The notes beneath the pieces were generated by a model. That model was not told the DNA's origin, did no database searches, and saw only the letters and a program-made list of their open reading frames with translations. A DNA stretch of 64,000 bases from positions 9,442,001-9,506,000 of the forward strand of contig CM067537.1 of assembly GCA_034509925.1 (NCBI GenBank). Direction: 5' to 3'. Made by a program: the position numbers and the translations under genes. Origin of the DNA: Hirudinaria manillensis. Taxonomy: Eukaryota; Annelida; Clitellata; Hirudinida; Hirudinidae. Position 1 is the first letter of the stretch, and the number at the start of each line of letters is the position of its first letter. Positions 17,904 through 29,329 of this stretch are shown one piece after another.

Positions 17904-20568
17904 TAAAACATCAAAACCTGAAAGACCAAAAATAAGCGACACTTACCTGGAGACCTCCCCCATTGGAAAAGAGATATCCGTGATCGGGGAAGGAGTTGAA
18001 CCTGACCCACATCGATCCCGTTATTCCGTCCTCCTGGCAGAGGATCAAGTCCCCGAGACAGTTGTCCCTGTGGCTTCCCAAGTCCAGATATTGACCGACG
18101 CCGTTGAAATTCAAAGCGTTCGCCACTTTCCCGCCGACCGAGGCAGGTTCCCCGTGAACCGAGACGTCGAGGAATCGGTGGACGAGTTTGTTGCCTCGGA
18201 CTTCGTCCATGTTCAGGTGAACGTGGTCCGACAATTGGCCTTCGAATTATTATTAAAATTATTAGAAATTAAAACGTAATGTTATTGCTTACTTTGCTTA
18301 CCACCAACACTACAATGACATGAGTTAGCAAGTTTAACAATAAAAATTACAAGCAACAAACCTCTCTTAATGAAATTAAACTTGGTGAGGTAATCTCTGT
18401 TTGCAAACCAATATTCAAACTCATCTACAGTGAATGTTCCATACAGAGAGTTTGGTCTGAGCAAAAAAGTGAATTTTCAATTACTATTATTAATTATTAT
18501 TATTAGTAGTAGTAGTAGTAGTATTACTATTATTATTATACTGCACTATTACTACTGGTGACAACCTGGTGCCGTCCCCACGTCCGATGTAGACGTCGCT
18601 CGAAGGCTCCCCGAGCACTCCGACCTTCGGTCGACCTTCTGAGTCGGATTCTCCTTCCAGTCGTCCGTCGACGTAAAACTTCAACTTTCCACCTCTGGCG
18701 TGAGGGTCAAAGGTCACTTCAACAAACTGCCACTTGTCCTTCACCAGGGACGTTCGTCCTCTCGTCACTAACGTCCATTCTTTGTCCGAGGTCCGAGCAG
18801 AGACCATCGTCTTTAATTACAGGTAATTTATTTGATTAATATTTTGTTTATTATTTTATTATTATTTTGTTTATTATTTTATTATTATTTTGTTTATTAT
18901 TTTGTCATTTTAATTCGATTCGTCGTCACGGACGTGCGTCGTAGCTCACCTTTCCTCCCTCCTGCCACATTTGGAACCCGTAAGTTCCGGTAGAAAAGAA
19001 CTCCATGCCGTCCGAGAGTTCTCCCGGCTTGACCCACATGGAGACGGTGGCTCCGGCTTTGCAGAAGTCGAGGTTGCCGAGGCAGGGCTGGACGTGGCCC
19101 TGACGAGCGTCCGTGCGGATGAACTGACCTCTCCCGTTCAGGTCGATGGCCTCTCGGACCTTCCCCCTCACAATCGTCGGGTTGTTGACGACGGCAATGG
19201 AAAGGTTCCCATGGGGCATCCTGCCGCTGTACACGTCGAATTGGTCCATGGGGACGTGGTAGCGGATCGGTCGTCCTGCATAAATTAATAAATTACCATC
19301 GGGTCTCGAGCCACTAAACAGGACATGATTTTGTTACAAACTTTATGTAATTCCACATCATCATCATTATTAATAATAATAATAATATTAATCATTATCA
19401 CCATCAACATCTTCCACGCCAACACAAAAACCCACCTCGAACGATGTATCCGAGGACTTCCAGCATGTTTCGATCTGCAGGCCACAATTCAAAGTCGTCG
19501 AGAGTGAAGGCAGCTTGACCCAAGTTGTGGCTTCGTCGGCCAAATTCGATGTTCGAATCCGGAAAGTCATCGGGGGGCATCCTCTCCCTGCAGGACCTGG
19601 CTGTGGAGACCCATTGTTGGTCCACATAGAGAGTAATAACTTCATCTGGACTCATGGATAGCTCCACAAAGTACCATTGACCTTCAATTCCTCTCTTCCA
19701 CGACACCTTGCAAGTAATAAATTATTTCATATTATTTGATGTAATCGATTAAATTTCTTTAACGTTAATAAGATCTTTATTCGATCCCCGACTAAAACCG
19801 AATATTATTTCCCCGATATTAACGATAATAATAATAATAATATTATTAAACCAATATTTTGATGTAAGACGGTAGAAACCTACATTCCAGAGTTGATTGT
19901 CAAACAGAGCCTCTCCGACCAGTGCTTTATCTTTGTAGTATAACTTGAGGCCGTAATCGCCGGTGCTGACGTAGTGTCCTCCGTTCTTGAAAGGTCCGAA
20001 CTTCATCCAACCGGAAAGGAGGAACCCGTTGAAACAACCGGAAACGTTGCCGTAGCAACGGTCCTTCAAGTCGTCCGAGAAGAAGGTCGTCTGCCCGTCG
20101 AATTCGAGGGCGTCGGCGCTCTTTCCCGTTTGGACGAACTTCGGCATCGTGGGATCTCCCTGCCTGAAGCGAATATCTCCTACGGGCAGTCTGTACGCAT
20201 CGATGCGACCTGGAAATTTATTCTGTTATAAACGCATTACCATCGTTTCCATGCTGCCTATTCAAAATCGTGACGACGACGATGATGATGATTTTGACCA
20301 CCTGTGGAAGGTTATTTGCGAGATGATTAAGTCGCACAGGTGAGGTTAGTCATAAGTGCAGAAAGACAAAATGACGGCAAATAAAGAAACTAATTTAGCA
20401 ATTTTCCTCGGTTAAATAAACGTATTTCAACCTGATGACAGAAAAATGCAAAAGGCTTAAATTTTTAAAACTGCTCCTACCAATGTTTTTACATGATTTT
20501 TCACATCAATAATTTGGGAAAATAAAATTCAAACTTTGAATGATAAAAAATATATATAATATATTTTA

Positions 20569-20613
<45 letters not shown>

Positions 20614-22943
20614 ATGACACGGTGAATGTGTATACACAATGTACATACATATAACATACAAATTGCATACCAATGAATCGAATTGTCTTGTCATCCAACT
20701 CGGTCATCCAGAAGTGAACGTCATCGAAGATGATCGAATGATCGTACGAAGAATAACTGTCCGACCTCAACGACCTTCCGAACCAGAACTGCCTCGGTTC
20801 GTTCATTCTGACCCTGGAAGCGTAGCTATCAGAAGGATGTCCTCTCACCTTAAAGCAATTTAATGATAATTTATACAAATAAATGTATAAATAAATCTAC
20901 ATAACACCATAACGTGTTTAAAAATTATTATCGATCGTAGAAAAAAAGCCGGGGGCACCGACCCTGAGACCGTCGACGTAGAGGCGAACTCCGTTGCCCG
21001 AAGAAAAGGTGGCTAGGACGTGGTGCCATCTGCCGGGAAGAATGGAATTAGATTCGCCGACGTACTTCCTCGTGAGACCGTCTTTGAGTTTGAACGTGAA
21101 GCTCAGTCTTCCGTGCCGGTCCAGCGACATGGCCACCCCGTGGTTGTCGTGGAGGTCGCCTCCCGACGAGAGGTACACCCGTTCTTCGCCGGGGAGGCTG
21201 GGCAAGTTCATCCAGAAACCGATGGAATAACCTACGATCGGGAAATGCATCCACGATTTGAAATTTTAATAATCATCATCATCATCATCTTAGCAGTCAA
21301 GGAGTGTTCATCAGGTTTTTAAATTTTCTGATGAGTAACAAACATCATCAAATAGGTACGCATTTCTGTTCAAGGATATCATTATCAGCACCTCCACCTC
21401 AATGCCACAAACATCTGGAAGAATGCAACTCAAAAGTTCCAAGGCAGCTGCCCTGATAGCAGTAAGCAAGGTAGAAACACGTTGCATGCAACCATCCTCG
21501 TGATTCACATGCGCACATGCGCACATGAGCACACAAACGTTCTCAACAAACTGCAGGAAGGAAATGGCCAAATATCTTGGTGGAACTATTTTGGAGTAAG
21601 ACGTGAAGATAAATAGCAGAATTATTGATGATGATGATGATATCCTAAAATATGTGCATATCAAGTGTCAGAAGTTTAAAAGCTATTTGAGTGCATATTT
21701 AATATTTTATTTAATAAATGCATATTTAAAGACTTTTACAAGGAATTGATAATTAAACACAACCATCAGATGAAGATCGATTAAATGTCAATAACTGTCT
21801 AAAAGTGAGAAGAGGAATGAGGGAATGACAAATGACCAGAGAAAGGAATGAAGAGCAAGGAATCCTCCAACAAGCAGTTAGTTACAGCAAATACTTCTCT
21901 CTGAAAGAGATCCCATAAGCTAAGCAACAGTTAGATAATAACATAAACGTAACAACGTTAAATCTTCAGAGAGACTCTATGATGAGATTGAATTTGGGCA
22001 GGCAGATAGATAATAGCATCAGTAGTTGAACTAGAAAATGGATTCCAACCTCAAGCCAACAGGCTGATTGCATTGTTATTTTATGCCTAAAGAATCTAAT
22101 TGAAACAATAACGTAAAAATGTCAATATTAATATCGGTATTGTTGGTAATTATTTCAAAGCAAGACTATAATTGCAATACCTGAGATGGCAGGGCCGCTA
22201 ATGGAAGTGAGTCATGACTGAGAAACGTATTAAGGAGATATTAATGAGTTTGAGAGAAAGTTAGGATAACAATAACTTAGAGTGCAAGAACATAGAATGC
22301 CATGGGTCTTTGGGTTCATTGCAAAAGTCCGGAGACGTAGGAGCCATGGATGAACCAACCAGTAAGGAAACCGAGCAATCTAAGCAGTAGTTGGGCTTCA
22401 CTGGTTCAATAAAGTGTTTGTGATTGATATATTTTCATACTTTGTGATTCCTTTCAGATGAAAGTTCATCTTAGTTGATGTCAATATTTAACAAATTGTC
22501 TAACGCATTGAGTGAGAACTGAGTGAGTGAATGAGTGAATAAAAGAGATTGCAGTTCACAGACAAGGAATGCAATCAACCTTGGAACTGACTCAGCCATG
22601 ATGATAACTTACATTTCTGGAAAGTTTTATCAAATCATGAATGAGTAAATCAAATCATGAACCACAGGTGATGGAGGCATCTCATTCCAAGCTGAGTAAT
22701 GTTGATTAAAATGTAGCATTTTATCAGTAACGTGTTTCTAGATATAGAGCTGTTATTTATACATTGTTATTTATACATTGTTGTGGTCTCCCACAAAATA
22801 CAATACTTGCTCTATCGATGTCATCAACATCATCATCATAATTATTGGATAAATTGCAAATATCAGTTTATCAGTTAATTAATGCTTAAGAAAAACATTA
22901 TCAAAACTATGCCCTTATGAATGAATCTTTAAACTCATCCATA

Positions 22944-22975
<32 letters not shown>

Positions 22976-23894
22976 TATCATTATCGACAAGTTATTGGTC
23001 CTTCAATATAAAAAAGTTCCACAGGCATTGAATGCTACTTTCCACCTCCTCCTTTGTAATCATCTTCATTCTCATCGCCGTAATCGTCATCACCAAGATC
23101 ATCATCATCATCATCATCATCATGACTAAACAAATCAACAAAAGCTTTCAAGTGGTTCTTTAAAATCCTACTTAAGTTTATAACATCAAATAAAACTCTC
23201 AAGTTCTAACTCCAACGATGATGATGATGATGAAAGTATCGATGATGATGACGGTGAAAGTATTGATGACGATCGTTATCTCTCCTCCAAAAGGGAAGTA
23301 CGAGGCCAACAACGTCGACGAAACAACGGCATCGCCTCACCTTCTCGGCAATAGACGAGATCGAAGAAACACTCGTGCACCATGGTTCCTCCCCTGCTCA
23401 CCGAAGCGCTGCTTCGACTCCCGCCCTGGAACATCAGGGCATTTTTCCGGACCCCTCGCACCGGATTCGGGGCGCCGTTCGTAGTTGCATTCAAACCCGA
23501 AGGACTTTGCATGTTGCCCTCCACGAAAAGGTCCATCGGTAATTCGTAGTGGACGGGTACTTCTGGAAGAAGAAAAGTAATGTCATAATGAATCCGGTGA
23601 CTAAAGCAATCGAGGCATTAGAAAGATGTTGGAAAAGATCAAGATACAATGCATCATTGAATCTTCGTTGACCAACAAAAACATAAAGCGACCTTCATCC
23701 ATCTCGATGATGATGTTGATGGTTTCGTTGACCAGCCTGTCTTTGTCCTCGTCCGTAATTCTGACTTCCCTCTGGAAGGTCGTCTTCACGTAGCCCCTGG
23801 TCTTTACGTTGCTCCATCTGGATTCCCCCGATCCGATGATGGAGATCAATAGGGCCAGGCCAATCAAAGAAAATTGGCCCAATTTGTAAGTCAT
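5798..23894 (-). CDS. Giant neurexin/axotactin-like LamG-EGF transmembrane receptor with a cytoplasmic WD40 propeller
   Basis: I traced 41 exons from ATG (23892-23894) to TAA (5798-5800); every junction keeps phase and the exons total 9282 bases (3093 residues). Order: signal peptide (1-25); six LamG-like/concanavalin modules (about 68-1336); LG1, LG2, EGF, LG3, LG4, EGF, LG5 (about 1336-2402); proline-rich stalk; membrane span (about 2471-2493); Q/P-rich linker; seven WD-type blades plus a closing segment (about 2700-3093). LG and EGF order matches the C-terminal part of alpha-neurexins and, from memory, axotactin, suggesting a cell-surface adhesion or organising receptor. It lacks the short neurexin/CASPR tail that binds PDZ or band 4.1 proteins. 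The 3' gene neighbour is convergent, and the large intron after exon 2 (21232-23340) carries only simple repeats that I can see. I do not recall a described receptor with this tail; ligand and partners are unknown. Confidence 0.88.
6651..6705. repeat. Duplicated splice-acceptor region
   Basis: The sequence around the acceptor of the receptor exon ending at 6658 (minus strand TGTATTCCAG then TTACCTGAATT) is repeated about 25 bases upstream in the intron. In that copy the AG is replaced by AA (TGTATTCCAA then TTACCTGAATT). Confidence 0.75.
8183..8693 (-). other. Stalk, transmembrane span and proximal cytoplasmic tail exon of the receptor
   Basis: One 511-base exon. It begins with a Pro/Gly/Thr-rich stalk (PIQPTPGTTLPPG) and an acidic stretch. 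A single hydrophobic segment follows (AAGVAGAMIGALLLASSAMW), then a Lys-bearing stop-transfer ALYKFKPG. The tail is Ser/Ala/Gly-rich. The exon enters in phase 2 and leaves in phase 0, so it switches from the phase-1-dominated extracellular part to the phase-0 cytoplasmic part. Confidence 0.85.
9824..9932. repeat. Imperfect tandem repeat in a receptor intron
   Basis: Copies of AACAGAGATAA alternate with GTCAACGATGT or GTTTAACAATG in the intron between the exons ending at 9794 and 10256. Simple decayed minisatellite. Confidence 0.7.
10890..11096. repeat. Minisatellite of about 18 bp in the intron between LG4 and EGF2 exons
   Basis: About eleven imperfect copies of a unit resembling TGTTATTAACAACATAT, with alternating ACGACGTAA and ACAACATAT variants, fill most of the intron between 10733 and 11118. 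Confidence 0.85.
12627..12673. repeat. (AAT)n microsatellite
   Basis: ATAATAATA run in the receptor intron between exons 12344-12561 and 12819-13368. Similar runs occur near 15505, 17862-17902 and 20572-20611 in other introns of the same gene. Confidence 0.9.
15032..23562 (-). other. Six tandem LamG-like/concanavalin modules of the receptor
   Basis: Exons by module: M1 23341-23562, 20963-21231, 20671-20848; M2 19884-20209, 19436-19706; M3 18950-19275, 18566-18810, 18362-18456; M4 17947-18239, 17352-17706; M5 16709-17004, 16247-16550; M6 15991-16170, 15666-15786, 15389-15467, 15032-15275. Every module is a multiple of three bases (199-223 residues) and is flanked by phase-1 introns. All six contain a C-x6-C octamer (CFFDLVYC, CYGNVSGC, CLGNLDFC, CLGDLILC, CMGNVALC, CRGNLEDC). 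All contain W-[YQH]-type strand segments and a closing D-[ED]-[FLMV]-x-[FYL]-W motif such as DEFEYWFANRD. I infer jelly-roll folds that arose by tandem duplication. Confidence 0.85.
22943..23123. repeat. (ATC)n microsatellites in the large receptor intron
   Basis: Two ATC runs (22943-22980 and 23098-23123), with a related GAT run near 23216-23233, lie in the 2.1-kb intron after receptor exon 2. Confidence 0.9.
23693..23894 (-). other. First coding exon of the receptor: signal peptide
   Basis: ATG at 23892-23894 opens a classic secretory leader: a short Lys-containing start, hydrophobic core LIGLALLISIIG, then small residues at a likely cleavage site near SGES. The exon ends in phase 1 at EMDE(G), matching the next exon (23341-23562). 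Confidence 0.85.
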
Positions 23895-24486
23895 CAGTCT
23901 AAAATGATCCCAGCTACTTTTTGATACTCTGACAATCTTGCAAAAAAATCAAACTTTCATGTCCCGACCTATAAAAAATAAAAGTTGAATGGCTAATTTA
24001 ATAATATTCAGAAATTTAAGTCACGCAACATTTCTACCAGCTCGATCACAATGCAAAATCAAAAGTTATGACAAAGCAATGCAATTATCGAGTCTCTCAG
24101 AGTTATGGCAATTATTATAATGACTGGCATAACAAGAATAATCATTGCAGAAATAGCTGCAAATTGTGGAAATAGTATCATTGCAATCATAAGTATCATT
24201 ATAGTTTAGAACAAGCCACGTTTTTCTTGCTAAGCTTGCTTGTGTGCATGTGCGCGCGATGTGCGTGATGTGCGTGATGTATGCGTAGGTGCACGAACGA
24301 CAAGCATTCCAGTTGGCTGGTGTCTCCAATTCAGTGAGTCTCCAGCTTTTAGATAAAAAAATTCAACTGTAAACAAGAACATCCAGTGGCTGATGCTGCC
24401 AACGCTTCAATATTAAATAAAGCCCATAATTATACAAGTTTGTAGTTTGTATCATTAAAATTGCTTCTGAAATAGATAACAATAGA
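23895..24486. other. Upstream region of the receptor gene
   Basis: Spacer between the receptor start (-) and a small ORF (+), so it should include the receptor promoter and 5' UTR. It has no coding signal. A GT/GC-rich run (TGTGCGTGATG repeated) lies near 24240-24290. Confidence 0.5.
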
Positions 24487-24864
24487 ATGTCCTTTGAACC
24501 ACCAATTGATTATAAAGTGACTTTGATTTTCTTGGCATCGAAGGATAAAAAAACCTTTATCGAGAAGACCACATCATTAAACTCCAGAATTAATAAATAT
24601 ATCCAAACACAACCATTAACCTACCTCTTTCCTTATAATGAAAAATTTGAAGTACAAAATAAATTGCAAAAGAAAAATAAATTGCATGTTTTATTTGTGA
24701 GAAGAATTTTAAGAAAACATAATTGCAGATCAAGTGACATATCGCTCCATGAGAATACATTATTGCTAACAATTACAGATAGATGGAAAAATGGTGAAAG
24801 TTTCCAGCTTAAGAATATTTTAGAGGATAATATATATATGTTATTATATGATTTTGAAAAATAA
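24487..24864 (+). CDS. Hypothetical single-exon protein, 125 residues
   Basis: Uninterrupted frame starting MSFEPPIDYK and ending YDFEK. It is rich in Lys, Asn, Ile and Leu, with no signal peptide or membrane span. The start context is AATAGAATG, and a poly(A) signal (AATAAA) overlaps the stop. Composition is more AT-rich than the exons of neighbouring genes. I do not recognise the family. It could be a short intronless gene, a retrocopy or a chance frame; a 125-codon frame in this AT-rich background is longer than expected by chance but not conclusive. Confidence 0.4.
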   Translation: MSFEPPIDYKVTLIFLASKDKKTFIEKTTSLNSRINKYIQTQPLTYLFPYNEKFEVQNKLQKKNKLHVLFVRRILRKHNCRSSDISLHENTLLLTITDRWKNGESFQLKNILEDNIYMLLYDFEK

Positions 24865-27800
24865 AAAAGGAGACCAATTATTTCAAACTCTACAGAAAAA
24901 TTTTAGTTCAGTGTCCAAGTGAGTTAAAAGTTAGGTAAAATCCTGGGGTTCAATTGTGACATTAATTTATATTTTACTTTGTACATTAATTTATAGACTG
25001 GAACACATGAAAAGCTCCTGTACTGTGACCCATATGACTGGCTTCAATTATTTGAGAGCAGCCTGAAGAAACTGGAGAAGGTTGAAAATAACTTTGGTAG
25101 GATGTTCTACCCTTTAACACAAATGTCCCATAGTTTTTCTTTTGATGCTCATGTGCTGATCCTGACAGACACAATCTCAAATCAACATGGTTGTGACATT
25201 ACCTTTAACTACTGAGGCTATCCTGATAACATTCATCAATGTCTCCTATTGTCATCTATTTGTTATTGCATCCTTCATCAGAATCTAATAGTGGAATGAC
25301 ATCAATCACTTGGCAAATTCTGACAAACATCCTGTAGCATCCCTGTTGACTTATGAATTGTTTCATAATTTGGCATCATCTTTAAAATATTTTGTGAAAT
25401 TTTAAAATATTTTCATCAATGTCGTTGCACGTTCAAAAAGAAACTGAAGTCATCTTTCAGTCATGTTGGTAATGCATTCTATCCAGGTTTTAAATTATTA
25501 TCTATTAAAACAAAACCACCAATCAATTGTTGATTTTTTTGAATAGTAAAGCAATTATAATGGAAATCTTCTTTTTTTCTTAATACAAAATATTTATTTA
25601 TTTTAAATAAATTATACAAATACCAAGTTTATTTGATAACATAAAATCCCCTTAAAAATAAGATATAAAAAAACATAATTTGGAAGGAAAATATTCACCA
25701 TGGGCATACAAAGGTACATAGTTTCAGATTTAATGAGCGCAAGTCTATACAAAGTCAACTGATTGGATCGCTTGTCATGCAGAATGTCTGGCCTTCCAGA
25801 ACAATGCAGTGCATTTTGCAGTGCATTGTGTAGGCCACATCCTTCAGGCATTGCATTTCATTTGAAGGCATTGGAGACACAGATAAGAGAAACTCTGAGA
25901 CTTATGACTAATGTAAGCTGTAATTAATAATAAATAAGATGCCCTGTTTATGCAATCAAATTCAGCTTAGGATAAATAATTTCTAAATTCATTTACTTCA
26001 AATGAATAACATAATTAAATAAGCAACTAATTAATATGTTTGCTTTAAATGATTAAAACTATTTCTCTTTCCAGAATTATTAGACTGTTTGCTAAGATCA
26101 GGGTTCTCCAAATTTCTCATCGACTTAGTTTCAATGAAAGACTTACTTTAGATGTAAATGAAATTTTCAACAAACCACGTACACAGCAAATTGAAAAATT
26201 CACTGTGACATTTCAAGGTGGCATCAGCATAATGCCTAATTTTAATAAACTATAAAAATTGTGTCATAAGATATATTGACAGCTCACCTTATTTTATATC
26301 ACAGGTTTTCAAAATGTCCTCGTCGTGAAAATCTTTGATTGAAAATCAAAAAAAAACTAATTCCCCTCCTATTGCACCGTCAGCGAATGGAGGCTAGTAC
26401 ATAAGTTTATCTAGAGAGAATGTTTATCTACTGAAGAGCGCTACGTGCAGCCCACGTACGCATTCGGACAATAACGGTTTGATGAAATTGTAGCTCAATA
26501 GTAGAGGTGGTAGCGAGTGTAGGCAGTTATATTAAACAGAAAGGCACTCAACCACTCATGCATTCTTAGTGCCAAGATTAATGCTGCGGCGCTGGTATAA
26601 CTATTTCTCTCTCTTTATCTCTCTCTATGCCAGGCATTTTGGAGCAATTAGAGTTACACATCAAAGCAAGCCTCCATTTCCTACCTGGAATGGTTAATAC
26701 GACCACATTCGTAAACTAAAATGGCACCATGCCAACAAGACACTATAGACAAAATGTCAGAAAAGGTAACCCGACATATAAAACAAGATCTATTAATAGC
26801 CCACACCGCCACTCTACAGAGTAACCGCTGTCTTGTTGACCACAAAACGTTGAAAAATGCAGCTTTGAATTTTTTTTATAAGTAATATAAGTGTTAACGC
26901 CATAAATTTTTCGCAGTTTATAGAATGGCAAAATTTATCAATTTTTGAGACTGATAGGAAGCCTTGTCCAATGAAATAATTTCCAGTCTAGCAATTCCCA
27001 ATAATAGGCTGACTTATTAACTTTTTTGTTAATATATCTAGAATCGGTCAATCAAACAAACAAGCGATGCTTCTAATTTATTTTTTACTAGCTATTACTT
27101 GTAATAGGCGGAATAAGTGGTACAGTTGAACCTGACTATAGGGACATTTAGATCTGTACATGAAGATGATGTCCCTATGGGGAGATTGTCCCTTTTATCT
27201 GGTGTCAAATATTAAACTAAAGTAAAATCTGTTCCTAGAAAAACCGACCCTTAAGTCAGGTTTTACCCTATTCTCTGGTGTCCCAACTCGCAGGTTTTAC
27301 TAAAAATCAGTTCTTTGAGAGAATGTCACAAGCTAATATAAGAGGCTAATCGTCCCTGCCTGAATAAGAAACAATCAGTTTTAAATTGGAACAAAAGTAC
27401 TTAATGATGCATTATTTTCTATTAGAATCTGTACGTTATATATGATGAGCAAAACAAGGCTGAGAAATATCCCTAAATACACAAGAAAACATTCAAAAAC
27501 ATTTCACACCTGTCAAGGAAATCATTCTTAAGATAAGAATTCAAAATTTAATCAATAGAAAATTTTCACTGAAAAAAAATTGCAGTAAATTCAGAAAAAG
27601 TAAACTTTGATTGAAAGCAATGCTGGCTCAGCACCAAGACAGTTCCACCATCCCCAGAGACAAGACAGATTTTGAAGCCACCTCAACCACACCGAGCCAA
27701 AAGCACAGGAACACCACGCCACATCAGACTGCCTCGGCTTACATACGCAAGAAGCTTCGATTTTTCATTCAGAGCAGATTGCCCCATCAGACTAAAGGTT

Positions 27801-28808
27801 GTGGTGTCCTACAAACCAAATATTATGGTGGCAGAACATTATTATGGAATTCTAAAACCACCAGATATCTCCCTATTTTTGAAGAGTCAAGATGGATACC
27901 AAGACCTCAACTAAATTAGTCAAAAACTCAACACAGCACCTACAACTTTACCAAAAAAGACCACCAAACCAAAGAGTTTTATTAATTAAGAACATAGGTC
28001 TGTAAACCACTTCTCAAAACAAAATTTGCTTAACCAACATCACATTGCCAATGACCAAAGACTAAATGGTGAGCCCCTCCAGCTCAAAAATTAGCAGGTA
28101 CTAAACCTCCGTTCTTTCCTTATCAAAGCACTCACCAAACTCAGAACTACCAATATAAGCAAATCACCAACCAAACACCACTAAATAACTGGTGAGTTAC
28201 TGCAATGAGAACCACATATTACCACTTCCATCATCCTCATAAATGCCAAAAATTTGAGCCCATTTCTACAGCTCAGGAAAAACATGAGTAATTTAAAATT
28301 TTATTATATGCAGCAAGCAATTTTGTTCAGAATTACATAAAATAAAAGAATGTTTACAAGTTTGAACATTTACAGTTTCTAAAGTGATCAACCTCAACTA
28401 TGTCTATCCTCGTTCTTAAATATTTCTCACCTAGCTGAACTGAAACACAGCCCATCCACCCAGCACACGGCCAGGCAGCAGCCAGGACAGGGTTCCTCGG
28501 TCCAGGCTGACAAAAACCAGCACCGTCCACCGCTAAAGCAAGCTTATTCATTGACTATGAAGTATATTTATATTCAGAAAAATGTGTTTTGTCATTTAAA
28601 GAAATCTTGTGTCGAATGCTGCATACCACCCCCACTCATTGACATCTCCAAATCATACAACATACAAAACATTTATATGGTAATAGAAAATAGTTGAAGT
28701 CATATGCAATACATGTCTCCTCGCTGGTTGTCAGCTCCCATCCCGGTCCCTGGCTTGCACGGGCTCTCTGATCTGTTCTTCAAGCTCCGTTGCCAGGCCG
28801 AAATGAAT
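24865..28808. other. Long spacer without recognised genes
   Basis: Nearly 4 kb of AT-rich DNA. Short frames at 25755-25910 (+), 26072-26255 (+, after a good acceptor TCTCTTTCCAG) and 27611-27919 (+) do not join in a consistent phase and resemble no family I know. Part should be 3' UTR of the CNBP gene. I see no tRNA, rRNA or transposon ends. Confidence 0.5.
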
Positions 28809-29329
28809 TTAGGCAACTTGGGGGCACCTATCAGCAAAGTGACCAGGCTGATCACATTTGTAGCATTTCAGCTCAGAGTTACGGGATTTTCTTTCCTCTG
28901 TGCATTCCCTCGAGAAGTGTCCTTCTCCACCACAATTGAAGCAAGTGTCAGGTTGACGCGAGTTGCCAAATCCGCCACGTCCCCTTCTTGGCCCAGCAGC
29001 CTTACAATCACGTGATAAATGACCAGACTCCCCACATGTGAAGCATTTCCTATCATCCACGCGGTTGCTGGCCTCCATGCATTCACGAGCGAGGTGACCC
29101 GGCTTGTTGCAGTTGTAGCAATTTCCGGCTGTGATTAAGATGGCAATGTTAGAACTCTAAGTAGCGATATCCAAAATGAAACAATATAAAAATTACATGG
29201 TCCATTCCTGGGAGCTCCTCCCCCACGTCCACCACGAGAACCTCCCCTAGGAGCACCAGTTGGTGCACTTCTGCAATCACGTGCGAGGTGACCTGGCTTG
29301 TTGCAGTTGTAGCATTTGGAGTCAGACAT
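28809..29329 (-). CDS. CNBP: CNBP-type CCHC zinc-knuckle nucleic-acid-binding protein
   Basis: Two coding exons (29197-29329, 28809-29128) join in phase 1 to give 150 residues. Five CCHC knuckles are visible: CYNCNKPGHLARDC, CYNCNKPGHLAREC, CFTCGESGHLSRDC, CFNCGGEGHFSREC and CYKCDQPGHFADRC. An RGG-rich box (GGSRGGRGGG) sits between the first two, as in CNBP. Family members bind single-stranded RNA and DNA, promote translation and remodel G-rich structures. Human CNBP has seven knuckles, so this copy is shorter. The start ATG lies in context AAGATG, and the upstream GC-richer segment is probably the 5' UTR. Confidence 0.9.

Noticed and set aside
21301-23200. Possible transposon or reverse-transcriptase remnant in the large receptor intron
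   Set aside because: A few peptide-like fragments resemble generic retroelement phrases, but there is no continuous domain, terminal repeat or target-site duplication.
26049-26255. Short plus-strand frame after a good acceptor, possibly an exon paired with 25755-25910
   Set aside because: The upstream frame ends in phase 0 while this one needs phase 2, and neither resembles a known family.
27611-27919. 102-codon plus-strand frame
   Set aside because: Low-information composition, no homology recognised, and a second frame of similar length overlaps it.
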